Positions 45,581-53,894 of a stretch of 64,000 nt of DNA are shown here, in pieces (position 1 is the stretch's first letter; each line of letters opens with the position of its first letter). This DNA comes from Vibrio lentus (GTDB lineage: Bacteria; Pseudomonadota; Gammaproteobacteria; Enterobacterales; Vibrionaceae). Under the pieces are notes generated by a model, which had not been told where the DNA came from, did not search any database, and was given only the letters and a program-made list of their open reading frames with translations. The stretch spans positions 372,001 through 436,000 of the forward strand of contig NZ_JAUFQE010000001.1 in NCBI RefSeq assembly GCF_030409755.1, in the 5' to 3' direction. A program made the translations under genes and the position numbers.

Positions 45581-45613
45581 GAATCACCTGCACAATGTCT
45601 GTACAGGTGATTC
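45581..45613 (-). terminator. Probable terminator of creA
   Basis: GAATCACCTG / CAGGTGATTC, 10-base arms with a 13-base loop directly after creA on the minus strand; T-tract is weak. Confidence 0.55.
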
Positions 45614-45620
45614 AAGCTCG

Positions 45621-46097
45621 TTATTCCGTAGGGACTAACGTAGCAGGATCAACGTAAGCCTTTGTACCCCATAGAGGAACAGTGGAAAGGCTGTGTTTGA
45701 AGCTACCCTCTGTTTCTTTTGTGGTGTAAGACAAGTAGAGCAATGATTGATTCTCTGCGTCGTAGATGCGGCGAACTTTCATTGTTTTGAAAAAGATACT
45801 TTTCGATTGCTTGAATACCACTTCGCCGGATTTGCTCTTGTCTATTTGAGCAATCATTTCTGGTGTGATTTCACCTGTTTGACGACAAGAGATAGAGCTA
45901 TCACTTGGATCTGACAGGCTAAGGTTTGCTTCGATGGATGCGATATGACAAGTCACACCTGCGATCTTGTCGTCATCTAGAGAAGACATCTTGATATCTT
46001 TCATGGTGAAGAAACCGAGAGATACGTCGCCAACTTCATTGTCTGAGCAGCCAGCCAACAATGTCATGATACCAACTGCTATTAAGGCTTTTTTCAT
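45621..46097 (-). CDS. creA: CreA-family lipoprotein/periplasmic protein
   Basis: 158-residue protein of the CreA family (function unknown, despite association with catabolite regulation in E. coli). Signal peptide with a lipobox (LLAGC, Cys16), then the family core VGDVSLGFFTMKDI..IAGVTCHIAS, SCRQTGEI and FKHSLSTVPLWG. Good AAGGA site. Divergent from a small lipoprotein gene. Confidence 0.92.
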   Translation of the reverse strand: MKKALIAVGIMTLLAGCSDNEVGDVSLGFFTMKDIKMSSLDDDKIAGVTCHIASIEANLSLSDPSDSSISCRQTGEITPEMIAQIDKSKSGEVVFKQSKSIFFKTMKVRRIYDAENQSLLYLSYTTKETEGSFKHSLSTVPLWGTKAYVDPATLVPTE

Positions 46098-46211
46098 AAG
46101 AAGTCCTTTTTATTTATATAGTTCTGTTTACTATAGGAATATTGAAAGCGTGAATACGAGTGTAGAGCTTTTCACCGAGTTCTTAAAGGATGTTGTTGGA
46201 GAATGAAAAAT

Positions 46212-46328
46212 ATGAAGCATTTAAAGTACTTGTTGGCCTTGGTCATGCTCTGTATGCTCTCTGCTTGTAGCTCGGCACCTCAGTCGACCATATGTCTTCC
46301 AAATAACTGTGATATTTGGGGATACTAA
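46212..46328 (+). CDS. 38-residue lipoprotein
   Basis: Small gene encoding MKHLKYLLALVMLCMLSAC followed by SSAPQSTICLPNNCDIWGY. Lipobox LSAC with Cys19; the 19-residue mature peptide has two more Cys spaced for a disulfide. The start at 46212 puts GGAG 10 bases upstream; the ATG at 46203 is also in frame but too close to that site. The stop is 17 bases before the next gene's start. No family recognised. Confidence 0.6.
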   Translation: MKHLKYLLALVMLCMLSACSSAPQSTICLPNNCDIWGY

Positions 46329-46345
46329 ACGTAGGTACTAATAGA

Positions 46346-46840
46346 ATGAATAACGAAATACCTGAAAATGCACACAAGAAAAACCAATGGCTATTCAGCC
46401 AACTCGACATTGCGTACCCCGCAAAAGAGAGCCTTCTCGGTCGAGACCTCTATAAAAGCAAACTTCCCCAAAAAACATATCAACTTCTTCCTCAAGATCA
46501 AACTCCTACCCAATTAGATGAATTACACAAAGTCGACTTTCATAAGCTGACGGTTCTATTCTCGCTTAACCAAGCTAGCGCGTATCAAGATGAAACGGAA
46601 AGAGCGCATATTTTGGAGTTCTTAAGCCAAATAATGCTATCGGAAGAACATGAACTATTTGTAGGTACCAAGAACGGTGATGTGGTAGCGAGTGCGATTG
46701 TTACAGCGACTGATGATTCACTGCTGATCTCAGATGTTGTAAACCAGCATGACCAAGACTGTATTGGGTTTGCTAAACAGTTACTCGAATTTTGGGCACA
46801 AGATCAAGGTTCTAGCCATAAAGTATGGTTGGAAAGCTAA
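46346..46840 (+). CDS. Conserved-type hypothetical protein, possibly GNAT-like
   Basis: 164-residue protein of unknown function. The segment ELFVGTKNGDVVASAIVTATDDSLLISDVV resembles the central strands of a GNAT acyltransferase, but no acetyl-CoA loop is clear. The ATG at 46346 is preferred over 46316, which would overlap the lipoprotein gene. It forms a probable unit with the small lipoprotein upstream and ends 60 bases before the HD-GYP gene. Confidence 0.65.
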   Translation: MNNEIPENAHKKNQWLFSQLDIAYPAKESLLGRDLYKSKLPQKTYQLLPQDQTPTQLDELHKVDFHKLTVLFSLNQASAYQDETERAHILEFLSQIMLSEEHELFVGTKNGDVVASAIVTATDDSLLISDVVNQHDQDCIGFAKQLLEFWAQDQGSSHKVWLES

Positions 46841-46900
46841 AGAACCTTTGATAAAGCGTTAATCTGAGTACAATACACCGTCTTTTAAACAGGGTCCGGT

Positions 46901-48697
46901 ATGTACAAGCTATTGATATCAATCGCTGTATTGTGTGTTAGCGCTTTTTCTACAGCTACTTACGCTAACAACTGGGATATCAAGCACATCCTAGTTATCC
47001 ACTCCTATGGACCTTCCTATCAATGGACCGCCGATTTCCAAAAGGGAATCGATAACGCGTTCAATCAATCTCAAGTCGAAGTTAAACTTTCAATTGAGTA
47101 TCTAGATACCAAGCGTATCAACAGTCCGGAATATTACGACTCGCTTGTCGATTACTTTAAAGCTAAGTATTCAGGTTATCACTTGGATGGTGTCATTGTT
47201 ACCGATGATAACGCAGCAAATTTTCTTGAATCCATCAGCTCATTAATTGACCGAAATACACCTGTTGTTGCGGTTGGCATTAATGATACCAGTACCGACA
47301 TGTACGCGATTACTGACAGAGCAACCGTGCTTCACGAGAATGATCATATCGACATTAACATCGAGTTGATTTCCCAGTTAAGGCCAAACCTTAAGAACCT
47401 GTACTTTGTCAATGATTACAGTGTCACTTCTGAGTTGATTCGTAAAGAAGTACAAAAGGTGATGGTTGGTTTCCCCGATATCAATTTGGTTGAAATTCGA
47501 AATCAGACCCTTGAAGAGACGAGACAGTACTTAAAAACTATCTCAGTTGATGATGCAGTTCTGCTCAGCCACTACAACACGGAACTCGCACAAGGCGTTT
47601 ATCACTCTTATCAAGAGATCGCTGAAACCTTGTCAGTATCAAGCGCGGCTCCTGTGTTCGCACTATGGCAGTTCAATATCTTAGGTGACGTGTTGGGCGG
47701 TTATGTTAATCACTCACAAAGTATGGGCGAAGAAGCCGTTGATGCGTTAGACAAGTACGTATCGCTTGGTTTCTCTTCACCGTTGGTACCGGGTGACAAC
47801 ATACGTTTCGTATTCAATTATCCGGCGATGAAAAAGTTCGGCATCGGTGAGAGTGCGTTACCTGAAGAATCTGTTGTCATCAATGAACCTTCTTCTTTTA
47901 TTCGTAAGAACTTCCAACTGCTGATGGGCTTGACCATGGTGATTGCGGGCTTAAGCCTGATTATCTTGATGCAGTTTATTACGTTGCGTCAAAAGAAAGA
48001 GCTGGCAAAGAAGAACAAGCGGATTCTCGCTCTGCAGAAGCAAACACTGAACGTTCAGAAAGACATGATTCATGTGTTAGGCGAAGCCATTGAAACGCGA
48101 TCTGGCGAAACGGGTAATCACGTAAAGCGTGTTGCTAAGTTATCAGCACTTTTGGCGAAACATCGAGGTTTAAGCCACCGTGAAGTAGAAATGCTTGAAA
48201 TCATCAGTCCGATGCACGATGTAGGTAAAATCTCAGTGCCAGAATCGATTCTCGACAAGCCAGGTAAACTAACGGATGAAGAATGGGAAGTGATGAAGTT
48301 GCACACCACGGCAGGCTACAATTTGCTGATCAGTGGAGCGGGTGACATCACTAACTTAGCTGCGATTATCGCCAATGAGCATCACGAGCGATGGGATGGT
48401 GAAGGATACCCAAATGGTAAGGCTGCTGATGAAATCCATTTGTTTGCACGCATTACTGCCGTAGCCGATGTTTTCGACGCATTGTTGAGCGCACGTTGCT
48501 ATAAAGAGCCGTGGCCGTTAGAAATGGTTGTAGACCTATTTGAACGAGAGTGCGGTCGACAGTTTGATCCTGAGCTTGCCAAGCTATTGCTGGACCATTT
48601 ACCAGAGTTTGTTGCGATCAGAGACGCTTACCCAGATAGTTCCAATTCAGAATCGGCTGCTTTAGCTGCTACTACTCAACAAGCCAACTGTGCGTGA
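46901..48697 (+). CDS. Membrane HD-GYP protein with periplasmic ABC-substrate-binding-like sensor
   Basis: 598-residue probable cyclic di-GMP phosphodiesterase. Signal peptide 1-22, periplasmic domain ~27-325 of the ABC-sugar-binding-like type (KHILVIHSYGPSYQWT is the family hallmark), one membrane segment ~335-357, a short coiled coil, then an HD-GYP domain with MHDVGKISVPESIL (HD) and HHERWDGEGYPNG (GYP). All expected metal-ligand His and Asp are present, so activity is plausible. Ligand unknown. A terminator follows. Confidence 0.94.
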   Translation: MYKLLISIAVLCVSAFSTATYANNWDIKHILVIHSYGPSYQWTADFQKGIDNAFNQSQVEVKLSIEYLDTKRINSPEYYDSLVDYFKAKYSGYHLDGVIVTDDNAANFLESISSLIDRNTPVVAVGINDTSTDMYAITDRATVLHENDHIDINIELISQLRPNLKNLYFVNDYSVTSELIRKEVQKVMVGFPDINLVEIRNQTLEETRQYLKTISVDDAVLLSHYNTELAQGVYHSYQEIAETLSVSSAAPVFALWQFNILGDVLGGYVNHSQSMGEEAVDALDKYVSLGFSSPLVPGDNIRFVFNYPAMKKFGIGESALPEESVVINEPSSFIRKNFQLLMGLTMVIAGLSLIILMQFITLRQKKELAKKNKRILALQKQTLNVQKDMIHVLGEAIETRSGETGNHVKRVAKLSALLAKHRGLSHREVEMLEIISPMHDVGKISVPESILDKPGKLTDEEWEVMKLHTTAGYNLLISGAGDITNLAAIIANEHHERWDGEGYPNGKAADEIHLFARITAVADVFDALLSARCYKEPWPLEMVVDLFERECGRQFDPELAKLLLDHLPEFVAIRDAYPDSSNSESAALAATTQQANCA

Positions 48698-48997
48698 TTT
48701 TAGCTCATCATAGGGTGAGCTAAACCATTTCTCCCGCCATTCTTTCTACGCGACGTATTCTACCTGTTTATATTTGTGCTTGAGACTAATTATCATTTAT
48801 AAAATATCGGACTGAAAACACTGTTCATATATCTCTAAGTTAGATGAAAATGCTTAAGCATATTGAATCATAAGGTGATCAGCTGCATATTTTGCAAAGA
48901 AAAATAACTAAGTTTAGGTAAAGTGTTAGCTTAATCATGCCGAGCCTGAAGATAACCTTATAGGATAAAGCTTGGATTCAAAGCGAGTGAAATTTCT
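48698..48997. other. Intergenic region between HD-GYP and YieH-like genes
   Basis: 300 bases: a terminator at the start, then AT-rich DNA carrying the promoter of the HAD gene. No small gene or structure otherwise seen. Confidence 0.4.
48699..48730 (+). terminator. Terminator of the HD-GYP gene
   Basis: TTTAGCTCA / TGAGCTAAA stem with an 8-base loop; T-tract weak. Confidence 0.55.
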
Positions 48998-49726
48998 ATG
49001 CGGTTGGAACAAACTAAGTGTGTAATTTTTGATTGTGACGGAACGTTAATCGATAGCGAAAGACTGTGCTGCCAAGCTCTAGTGAACGTATTCTCGAGTT
49101 TCGGCGCTGATTTAAACGTGAACGACTGTTACGCCCATTTTCAAGGTGGGAAGTTGGCCGATATATTGATGGATACACAAGAACGCCTTGGACTGTCGAT
49201 ATCCGTTGATACGCTTGAACCACTTTACCGCTCAGAGCTTGAAGCACTTTTCCAGCGTCATTTGAAACCTATGGATGGCGCTATTGAGCTGATTGAATTT
49301 CTAAAACGACAAGACATCGAATTTTGTATCGCTTCAAACGCCCCGAAATCGAGAGTCGAATCATCATTAGCGATGACGGGTATGCTTGATGACTTTAAAG
49401 GCAAAGTGTTTTCGGCATTTGATGCTAACAGTTGGAAACCTGAGCCTGATTTGATCATGTATACCGCAATGAATATGGGCTTTTTACCAAACGAATGTAT
49501 TTATGTTGACGACACGGTGAAAGGTATTGAAGCTGGGGTTCGAGCGGGTATTCAATCTTTTAGACTGAGACCAACGATTGAAGATTCACTGAATGATGAT
49601 CCAGAAGCCGACATAGCAGAGCTAGCGGCTCAGGATATTTACAGTTTAGAAGAAATTTCAGTTTGGATTAATGGCAAGCATTGCTCAATGAATGGTATAC
49701 CGAACTCTGGAGTTTTGGTGGGGTAG
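48998..49726 (+). CDS. HAD-superfamily phosphatase, YieH-like
   Basis: 242-residue HAD hydrolase resembling E. coli YieH (6-phosphogluconate phosphatase). Motif I FDCDGTLIDSE, cap with FQGGKLADI, motif II IASNAPKSR, SAFDANSWKPEPDL (Lys), motif IV VDDTVKGIEAG. The C-terminal ~30 residues are longer than the core needs. Its last 59 bases overlap the end of the convergent zinc-ribbon gene. Confidence 0.88.
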   Translation: MRLEQTKCVIFDCDGTLIDSERLCCQALVNVFSSFGADLNVNDCYAHFQGGKLADILMDTQERLGLSISVDTLEPLYRSELEALFQRHLKPMDGAIELIEFLKRQDIEFCIASNAPKSRVESSLAMTGMLDDFKGKVFSAFDANSWKPEPDLIMYTAMNMGFLPNECIYVDDTVKGIEAGVRAGIQSFRLRPTIEDSLNDDPEADIAELAAQDIYSLEEISVWINGKHCSMNGIPNSGVLVG

Positions 49727-49883
49727 TGCCTATTTGAAGGCTGACTATTTTGCTAAATTGTTTGGTATGGAAACCGCAAGATGCGCACGTAAACTTTTCT
49801 CCGCTTTCTGAGAGCAGATATTCGTCGTGTTGGCATAGAGGGCATGTGATGTCTTCGTTGTTTGGTGCTTCTGTATTATTCAT
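49668..49883 (-). CDS. Small zinc-ribbon protein
   Basis: 71-residue protein with two CxxC pairs (ITCPLCQHDEYLL and FTCASCGFHTKQF) forming a likely zinc ribbon. The ATG has AGGTGA 8 bases upstream. It converges with and overlaps the YieH-like gene by 59 bases at the C-terminal ends; both appear real. Function unknown; such small ribbons often bind nucleic acid or protein. Confidence 0.72.
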   Translation of the reverse strand: MNNTEAPNNEDITCPLCQHDEYLLSESGEKFTCASCGFHTKQFSKIVSLQIGTTPPKLQSSVYHSLSNACH

Positions 49884-50052
49884 TATGTCACCTGCAGCAA
49901 GAGGGTAAGCGAAAATAAGACCCGTTTAATTAGATTACTCCTAAGCTCGATTATTAGACAGTTTTGCCCCTTCATAATCTCTCCTTTGCGACTTGCTTCA
50001 TGGTAATGATAATCTCATCTTTAAAGACCGTGTGTTTCCTATGGTTATTGGT

Positions 50053-50132
50053 GGGAGTTGTTATTAATGCAAGTTGTTATCAATGCAAGTTGTTATCAAT
50101 GGAAGTTGGCATTAATGGAAGTTGCTATTAAC
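50053..50132. repeat. Tandem 16-base repeat array, five copies
   Basis: Five head-to-tail units of consensus GCAAGTTGTTATCAAT; units 2 and 3 are identical and the outer ones drift. Located upstream of the zinc-ribbon gene, possibly in its leader or promoter. Confidence 0.9.
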
Positions 50133-50142
50133 GATCGTCAAT

Positions 50143-50168
50143 AAAAAAAGGACTCAGTGCGAGTCCTT
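50143..50168 (-). terminator. Terminator of the chemoreceptor at 50301-51725
   Basis: AAGGACTC / GAGTCCTT stem with a run of seven T on the minus strand. Confidence 0.9.
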
Positions 50169-50214
50169 CTTAGTTTGTTTTCTCTTCACGTTAACTGGAA
50201 GCCACTTTAGCGTT

Positions 50215-50289
50215 GGCTTTGAACGTTATGACTTTGAACGTGATGGCTTTGAACGTTATGACTTTGAACGTTATGACTTTGAACATTAT
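50215..50289. repeat. Tandem 15-base repeat array, five copies
   Basis: Five units of consensus GACTTTGAACGTTAT (alternating GAC/GGC at the start) plus a degenerate sixth at 50200-50214. It is in the 3' untranslated part of the chemoreceptor transcript, before its terminator. The 15-base period gives an open plus-strand frame, which I do not regard as a gene. Confidence 0.92.
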
Positions 50290-50300
50290 AGCGTCGAGCC

Positions 50301-51725
50301 TTAAGTGCGGTATCTTGCCAAAGTTTGAGACAAAGATACGGAGGCTTCAGTTAGCTTAGATACACCATTTGAAGAGTTTTGGGCCACATCTTTAATCACA
50401 TCTGATTGGCTGCGGATATCGTTAAGCTCTGCCGCGATGGTATTCGCTACATTACTTTGCTCATCTGCAGAAGTGGCTATCTGAATGCTCATGTCCATCA
50501 AGGTATTCGCGGAAGCCGCGATAGAATTCACGTCATCACCGATATTTGAAATCAGTTGGCTGCTGGTTTGAGCCTGATCAACCGTTTGTTCAGTGATTTT
50601 AGCGATGTTCTGGCTTTCTTGTTGCAGGCGCTCAATCATCGCTTGAATCTCAACGGTAGCCGACTGTGTTCTGCTTGCCAGCGTTCGTACTTCATCCGCA
50701 ACAACCGCAAAACCACGGCCTTGCTCACCCGCACGAGCTGCTTCAATCGCCGCGTTTAGTGCAAGTAGGTTAGTTTGCTCAGAGATTGCGTTGATCGTCG
50801 TGATCACTTCATTAATTTGGCTGGTGTTGACATTTAAGCTGGTCACCGAAGATGAGGTTTGCTCAATCAGAGAAGAAAGTGTGCTGATCTCTGAGATGGC
50901 TTGTTGAACCTTCGAGTGGCTATCGTTGATTTGCTGCGCATCTTGTTCTGTTTGTTCAGTTGAACGTGCAGAGATATTCGATACTTCGTTAGCTGATGCC
51001 GTCATCTGGTCCATTGCAGTTGCCACAGAGTCCAAAGACGCGTTTTGGCTCATGATTTGTGTTTCGCTTCGCTTCATCTCTGTTTCGAAAGAAGCCGACG
51101 TTTCACTGAGTGTCGCGGCACTGTGGTTTACGTTGTTCACTAGTTCACTTAGCGTGTCCATTGAACGGTCAAGTGCACATCCAATAGTACCAAATTCATC
51201 ACGGCCCGGGTGGAAGCCAAGACGTGAGGTTAAGTCACCGTCACCAATCTTTTGAGTCGTTGAGTAAAGCACCCATAATGCACCACCTAGGAAGGTCGCA
51301 ACCCAGTAACAGAAAAGACCAAAAGGCGCACACCATAAAAGACTGAGTAATAAAGTGTACAGTGCTTGCTGCTTTTGGTTTTGTGTCTCGTTATTTGAAA
51401 CGGTTAGAGAGTAGTAGTTACCATCTTGTGCAAGAGCCGTTGCGGTAACCGCGCCACTGTTAGAAATGATGGTTTCTTGAGGACGAGTTTGTTGGCTAAC
51501 AGAACGAACAGAGGCAGGGGAATCTGACGCTGATAAAATGCCTTTGAGTTGATACTCAACCTGGTGTTTTGCACTCGCGTCAATTTGTTCCATTTTGTTG
51601 ACGTAGTTGAGTCCAGCCAGGCTTGCCACAGCGGCAAAAAAGATTAAGAAAATAACCCAAAACTTGTCGTTGATAGACATTTTGATAAACAGCTTGTCGA
51701 TCGTTCGAAATTGTACTTCTTTCAT
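50301..51725 (-). CDS. Methyl-accepting chemotaxis protein, short periplasmic loop
   Basis: 474-residue chemoreceptor. First membrane segment ~22-41, small periplasmic part ~42-118, a hydrophobic second segment ~120-152, HAMP ~153-200, then the helical signalling domain with the conserved tip [19 protein letters not shown]. No large sensor domain, so it may respond through the membrane segment or a partner. Its GGAG ribosome binding site lies inside a strong hairpin (51732-51756). The gene ends with a repeat-containing 3' region and terminator. Downstream of tyrP on the same strand. Confidence 0.94.
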   Translation of the reverse strand: MKEVQFRTIDKLFIKMSINDKFWVIFLIFFAAVASLAGLNYVNKMEQIDASAKHQVEYQLKGILSASDSPASVRSVSQQTRPQETIISNSGAVTATALAQDGNYYSLTVSNNETQNQKQQALYTLLLSLLWCAPFGLFCYWVATFLGGALWVLYSTTQKIGDGDLTSRLGFHPGRDEFGTIGCALDRSMDTLSELVNNVNHSAATLSETSASFETEMKRSETQIMSQNASLDSVATAMDQMTASANEVSNISARSTEQTEQDAQQINDSHSKVQQAISEISTLSSLIEQTSSSVTSLNVNTSQINEVITTINAISEQTNLLALNAAIEAARAGEQGRGFAVVADEVRTLASRTQSATVEIQAMIERLQQESQNIAKITEQTVDQAQTSSQLISNIGDDVNSIAASANTLMDMSIQIATSADEQSNVANTIAAELNDIRSQSDVIKDVAQNSSNGVSKLTEASVSLSQTLARYRT

Positions 51726-51731
51726 AAAAAC

Positions 51732-51756
51732 TCCACGGTAAATCCTTTACCGTGGA
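51732..51756 (-). promoter_or_regulatory. Hairpin enclosing the chemoreceptor ribosome binding site
   Basis: On the minus strand TCCACGGTAAA pairs perfectly with TTTACCGTGGA (11 pairs, 3-base loop), followed by GTTTTTATG. The Shine-Dalgarno GGAG is mostly in the second arm, 6 bases before the ATG at 51725. It can be read as a terminator of tyrP or as a translational switch for the chemoreceptor. Confidence 0.7.
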
Positions 51757-51873
51757 CTCTAAATAACCGACCTCAATAAAAATGTGATACCAATCGACTA
51801 ATTGTGAAAATTAATGATACCAACATATCGTTTATGAGATCTCAATCAAGTATTTATACTGCGTATAGGTTTA

Positions 51874-53097
51874 TTAGCCTAATGAAGGTAGTAACCCTAC
51901 TGAAATAAGGATTTGAATTGCAATGATAAACACGCCAACGCTACCCGCTAAAAACAACGCTTTGCTTCCGCCTAATACTTGGTAAGTCTCTTGAGTATTT
52001 TGTCCATTAACGGCGAAATCAGTGTAACGAACTTTGTAAACCATCACTGTTGGTAACAGGATTGCAAGCACTGCTAGCGCAATTGCTGCGTAACCCAGAG
52101 CCATGATAAAGCCTTGTGGGTAGAACAAAGCAAAGCCGAGTGGCGGAACGAAAGTGATCAATGCTGTTTTGACACGCTTAGCGCTGCCTAGCTTATTGCT
52201 TAATGAATCGCCCATGAATTCGAATAGGCCCAAGCTCACGCCAATAAATGAGGTTAACAGTGCAAGATCGGCAAATACACCAACGATCACGCTAAGGTTA
52301 GATTGATGAACGGTCTGTGACAGTGAGACTAACAGTGCGCCCAAGTTGGTGTCTGACAATAGCTGTTCTTGGCTAATTACACCTAAAGTCACGCTCTGCC
52401 AGAAAACATAGATGACCAAAGGCAGTGCAGAACCAATAATCATGACCTTACGTAAAGAGCGAACATCGCCATCAAGGTATCGAACAATCGAAGGGATGCT
52501 GCCGTGAAAGCCAAAAGAGGTGAACACAACCGGAATCGCCGCAACAATCAGGCCTTGCTGCAAAGGCATGCTCATTAGGTACTGAGAAGTAATGTTAGGT
52601 GCTAGAAAGCTAAGTACTAAAACCATCGCGATTAGCTTTAAGCCAAACAAAACGCGGTTAACTTTATCAACACTGTGTGTACCAATCGTCACAACACCGG
52701 CAACTAACAGAGTAAATAGAAGGGTTGTGATTTGGCCGTTGAGTTCAATGCCTGCAATATCCGAAATACGTTGGTTGAATTGAGCACCACCGCCAGCAAT
52801 GTAGGCTGCACATAAAGCGTAAAACAGAAACATAACGGCGAAGCTCGCAATCCACTTTCCTTTGTTCCCTAAAATTGTGTGAGCTAAAGTGTGTAGGGTT
52901 GCGTCCGATTCTGCGAATTGATGAAGCTCTACCATTAATAAAGCGGTAAAGGCCATTAATGCCCAAAGACACAGCATTAAGAAAAGCGAAGTTGAGAAGC
53001 CAATACCTGCAGAAGCAAGTGGAAGAGCGAGCATGCCAGCACCAATAGTGGTGCCTGCAATGATCAAAGTACTACCAAAAACCTTTGATTTATTCAT
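51874..53097 (-). CDS. tyrP: Aromatic amino acid (tyrosine-type) transporter
   Basis: 407-residue inner-membrane permease of the TyrP/Mtr/TnaB family with 11 hydrophobic segments. Signature start FGSTLIIAGTTIGAGMLALPL, middle FTSFGFHGSIPSIVRYLDGD. Tyrosine as substrate is inferred from similarity and from a strong TyrR box pair in its promoter (53223-53259). About 150 bases separate it from the downstream chemoreceptor. Confidence 0.93.
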   Translation of the reverse strand: MNKSKVFGSTLIIAGTTIGAGMLALPLASAGIGFSTSLFLMLCLWALMAFTALLMVELHQFAESDATLHTLAHTILGNKGKWIASFAVMFLFYALCAAYIAGGGAQFNQRISDIAGIELNGQITTLLFTLLVAGVVTIGTHSVDKVNRVLFGLKLIAMVLVLSFLAPNITSQYLMSMPLQQGLIVAAIPVVFTSFGFHGSIPSIVRYLDGDVRSLRKVMIIGSALPLVIYVFWQSVTLGVISQEQLLSDTNLGALLVSLSQTVHQSNLSVIVGVFADLALLTSFIGVSLGLFEFMGDSLSNKLGSAKRVKTALITFVPPLGFALFYPQGFIMALGYAAIALAVLAILLPTVMVYKVRYTDFAVNGQNTQETYQVLGGSKALFLAGSVGVFIIAIQILISVGLLPSLG

Positions 53098-53222
53098 TGT
53101 ATATAATTCTTTACGTTAGAGTGTATTTTCATTGTAATTCTTCTAGATTAAGCGCATAAACCCAAAGAATATCTCGATTTTCAAGTATTCTGATTGAGTT
53201 TAATTCCAAATGCAATCTCTAA

Positions 53223-53259
53223 TGTAATTAAAAATATCCACTGTAAATTAATATTTACA
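53223..53259 (-). promoter_or_regulatory. Tandem TyrR boxes of tyrP
   Basis: A perfect TyrR box TGTAAA-N6-TTTACA at 53242-53259 and, one base away toward the gene, a weaker one TGTAAT-N6-TATCCA at 53223-53240. This strong-plus-weak, one-base-apart layout is the one known at E. coli tyrP, where TyrR represses with tyrosine and activates with phenylalanine. Confidence 0.8.
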
Positions 53260-53289
53260 ATAATGAGTAACAGGGCATCAGAAATGTCT

Positions 53290-53305
53290 AAGCAAACGTT
53301 TGACC
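53290..53305. promoter_or_regulatory. PurR-like palindrome upstream of tyrP
   Basis: AAGCAAACGTTTGACC keeps the PurR core (GCAAACGTTTG) but lies about 200 bases upstream of tyrP, and a purine link with tyrosine uptake is not obvious. Possibly a site for another LacI-family protein. Confidence 0.4.
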
Positions 53306-53543
53306 ATGATCAGCTTCAAAATTTGTAGAGTAATTTGTTGTACTTGGTGTAAGGTAGCAGTACATATGTCGTTCGCGTATACCCCTTTAACGTAAATAAG
53401 CGTTAATGATCGCGAGTAGCTTCAAGCTATAAATATGGAATGGGTAGAGTAGAGTGCGTTCATCAAAGTGACATAATATAAGTCCAAGATGGTGTACTAG
53501 TTAACAGGACATTATGTCCACATCAAGGAATAGAGGGGGCACT

Positions 53544-53672
53544 ATGAGTGACCAATCTTATAATGACGAAAGTCTTGAGTTGTTAGATGCTATGGAAATT
53601 GGCATTGATTTATCTGACTATGAACAAACAGTTAAACAATTAGCAGAAGAGCTTTTTAAGTCTTCGAACTAA
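53544..53672 (+). CDS. 42-residue acidic protein
   Basis: Small gene encoding MSDQSYNDESLELLDAME followed by IGIDLSDYEQTVKQLAEELFKSSN; strongly acidic and probably helical. A very good AGAGGGGG site precedes the ATG and the frame is closed by TAA. No family recognised; the composition would suit a small protein-binding adaptor or anti-factor, which is speculation. It stands alone between tyrP and acpH. Confidence 0.7.
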   Translation: MSDQSYNDESLELLDAMEIGIDLSDYEQTVKQLAEELFKSSN

Positions 53673-53894
53673 GCTTTTAAATTTTTAACTTGAGCTTTTT
53701 AAGCAAAAGTACTTAAACGAAAGCTTCTTTAGCTAAAAGTTTTTGTAGTTCAACGTTCTCAAATTAGACAATTCTTAAACTGAGCAAATCTCATTCGCTC
53801 ACACGTCATATCAAAACTATCCTCATTAAAGTTCGCGAAGATAAACGAGTACGTTTACCATGTTACTTAGTTCTCGATACTTTAATGAGGTTCA

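Larger units (their letters stand above)
49884..50300. other. Repeat-bearing intergenic region
   Basis: About 415 bases upstream of the zinc-ribbon gene and downstream of the chemoreceptor, both read on the minus strand. It holds two unrelated tandem repeat arrays flanking the chemoreceptor's terminator. Confidence 0.7.
53098..53543. other. Intergenic region upstream of tyrP
   Basis: 446 bases containing TyrR boxes and a PurR-like palindrome toward tyrP, and the promoter and AGAGGGG ribosome binding site of the 42-residue gene at 53544. Confidence 0.5.

Noticed and set aside
50053..50289. CRISPR array
   Set aside because: Repeats are 15-16 bases, head-to-tail, without unique spacers.
50122..50304. 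Plus-strand ORF with a repeated FERYD-type pentapeptide
   Set aside because: It is produced by the 15-base period of the tandem repeat, has no ribosome binding site, and crosses the chemoreceptor's terminator.
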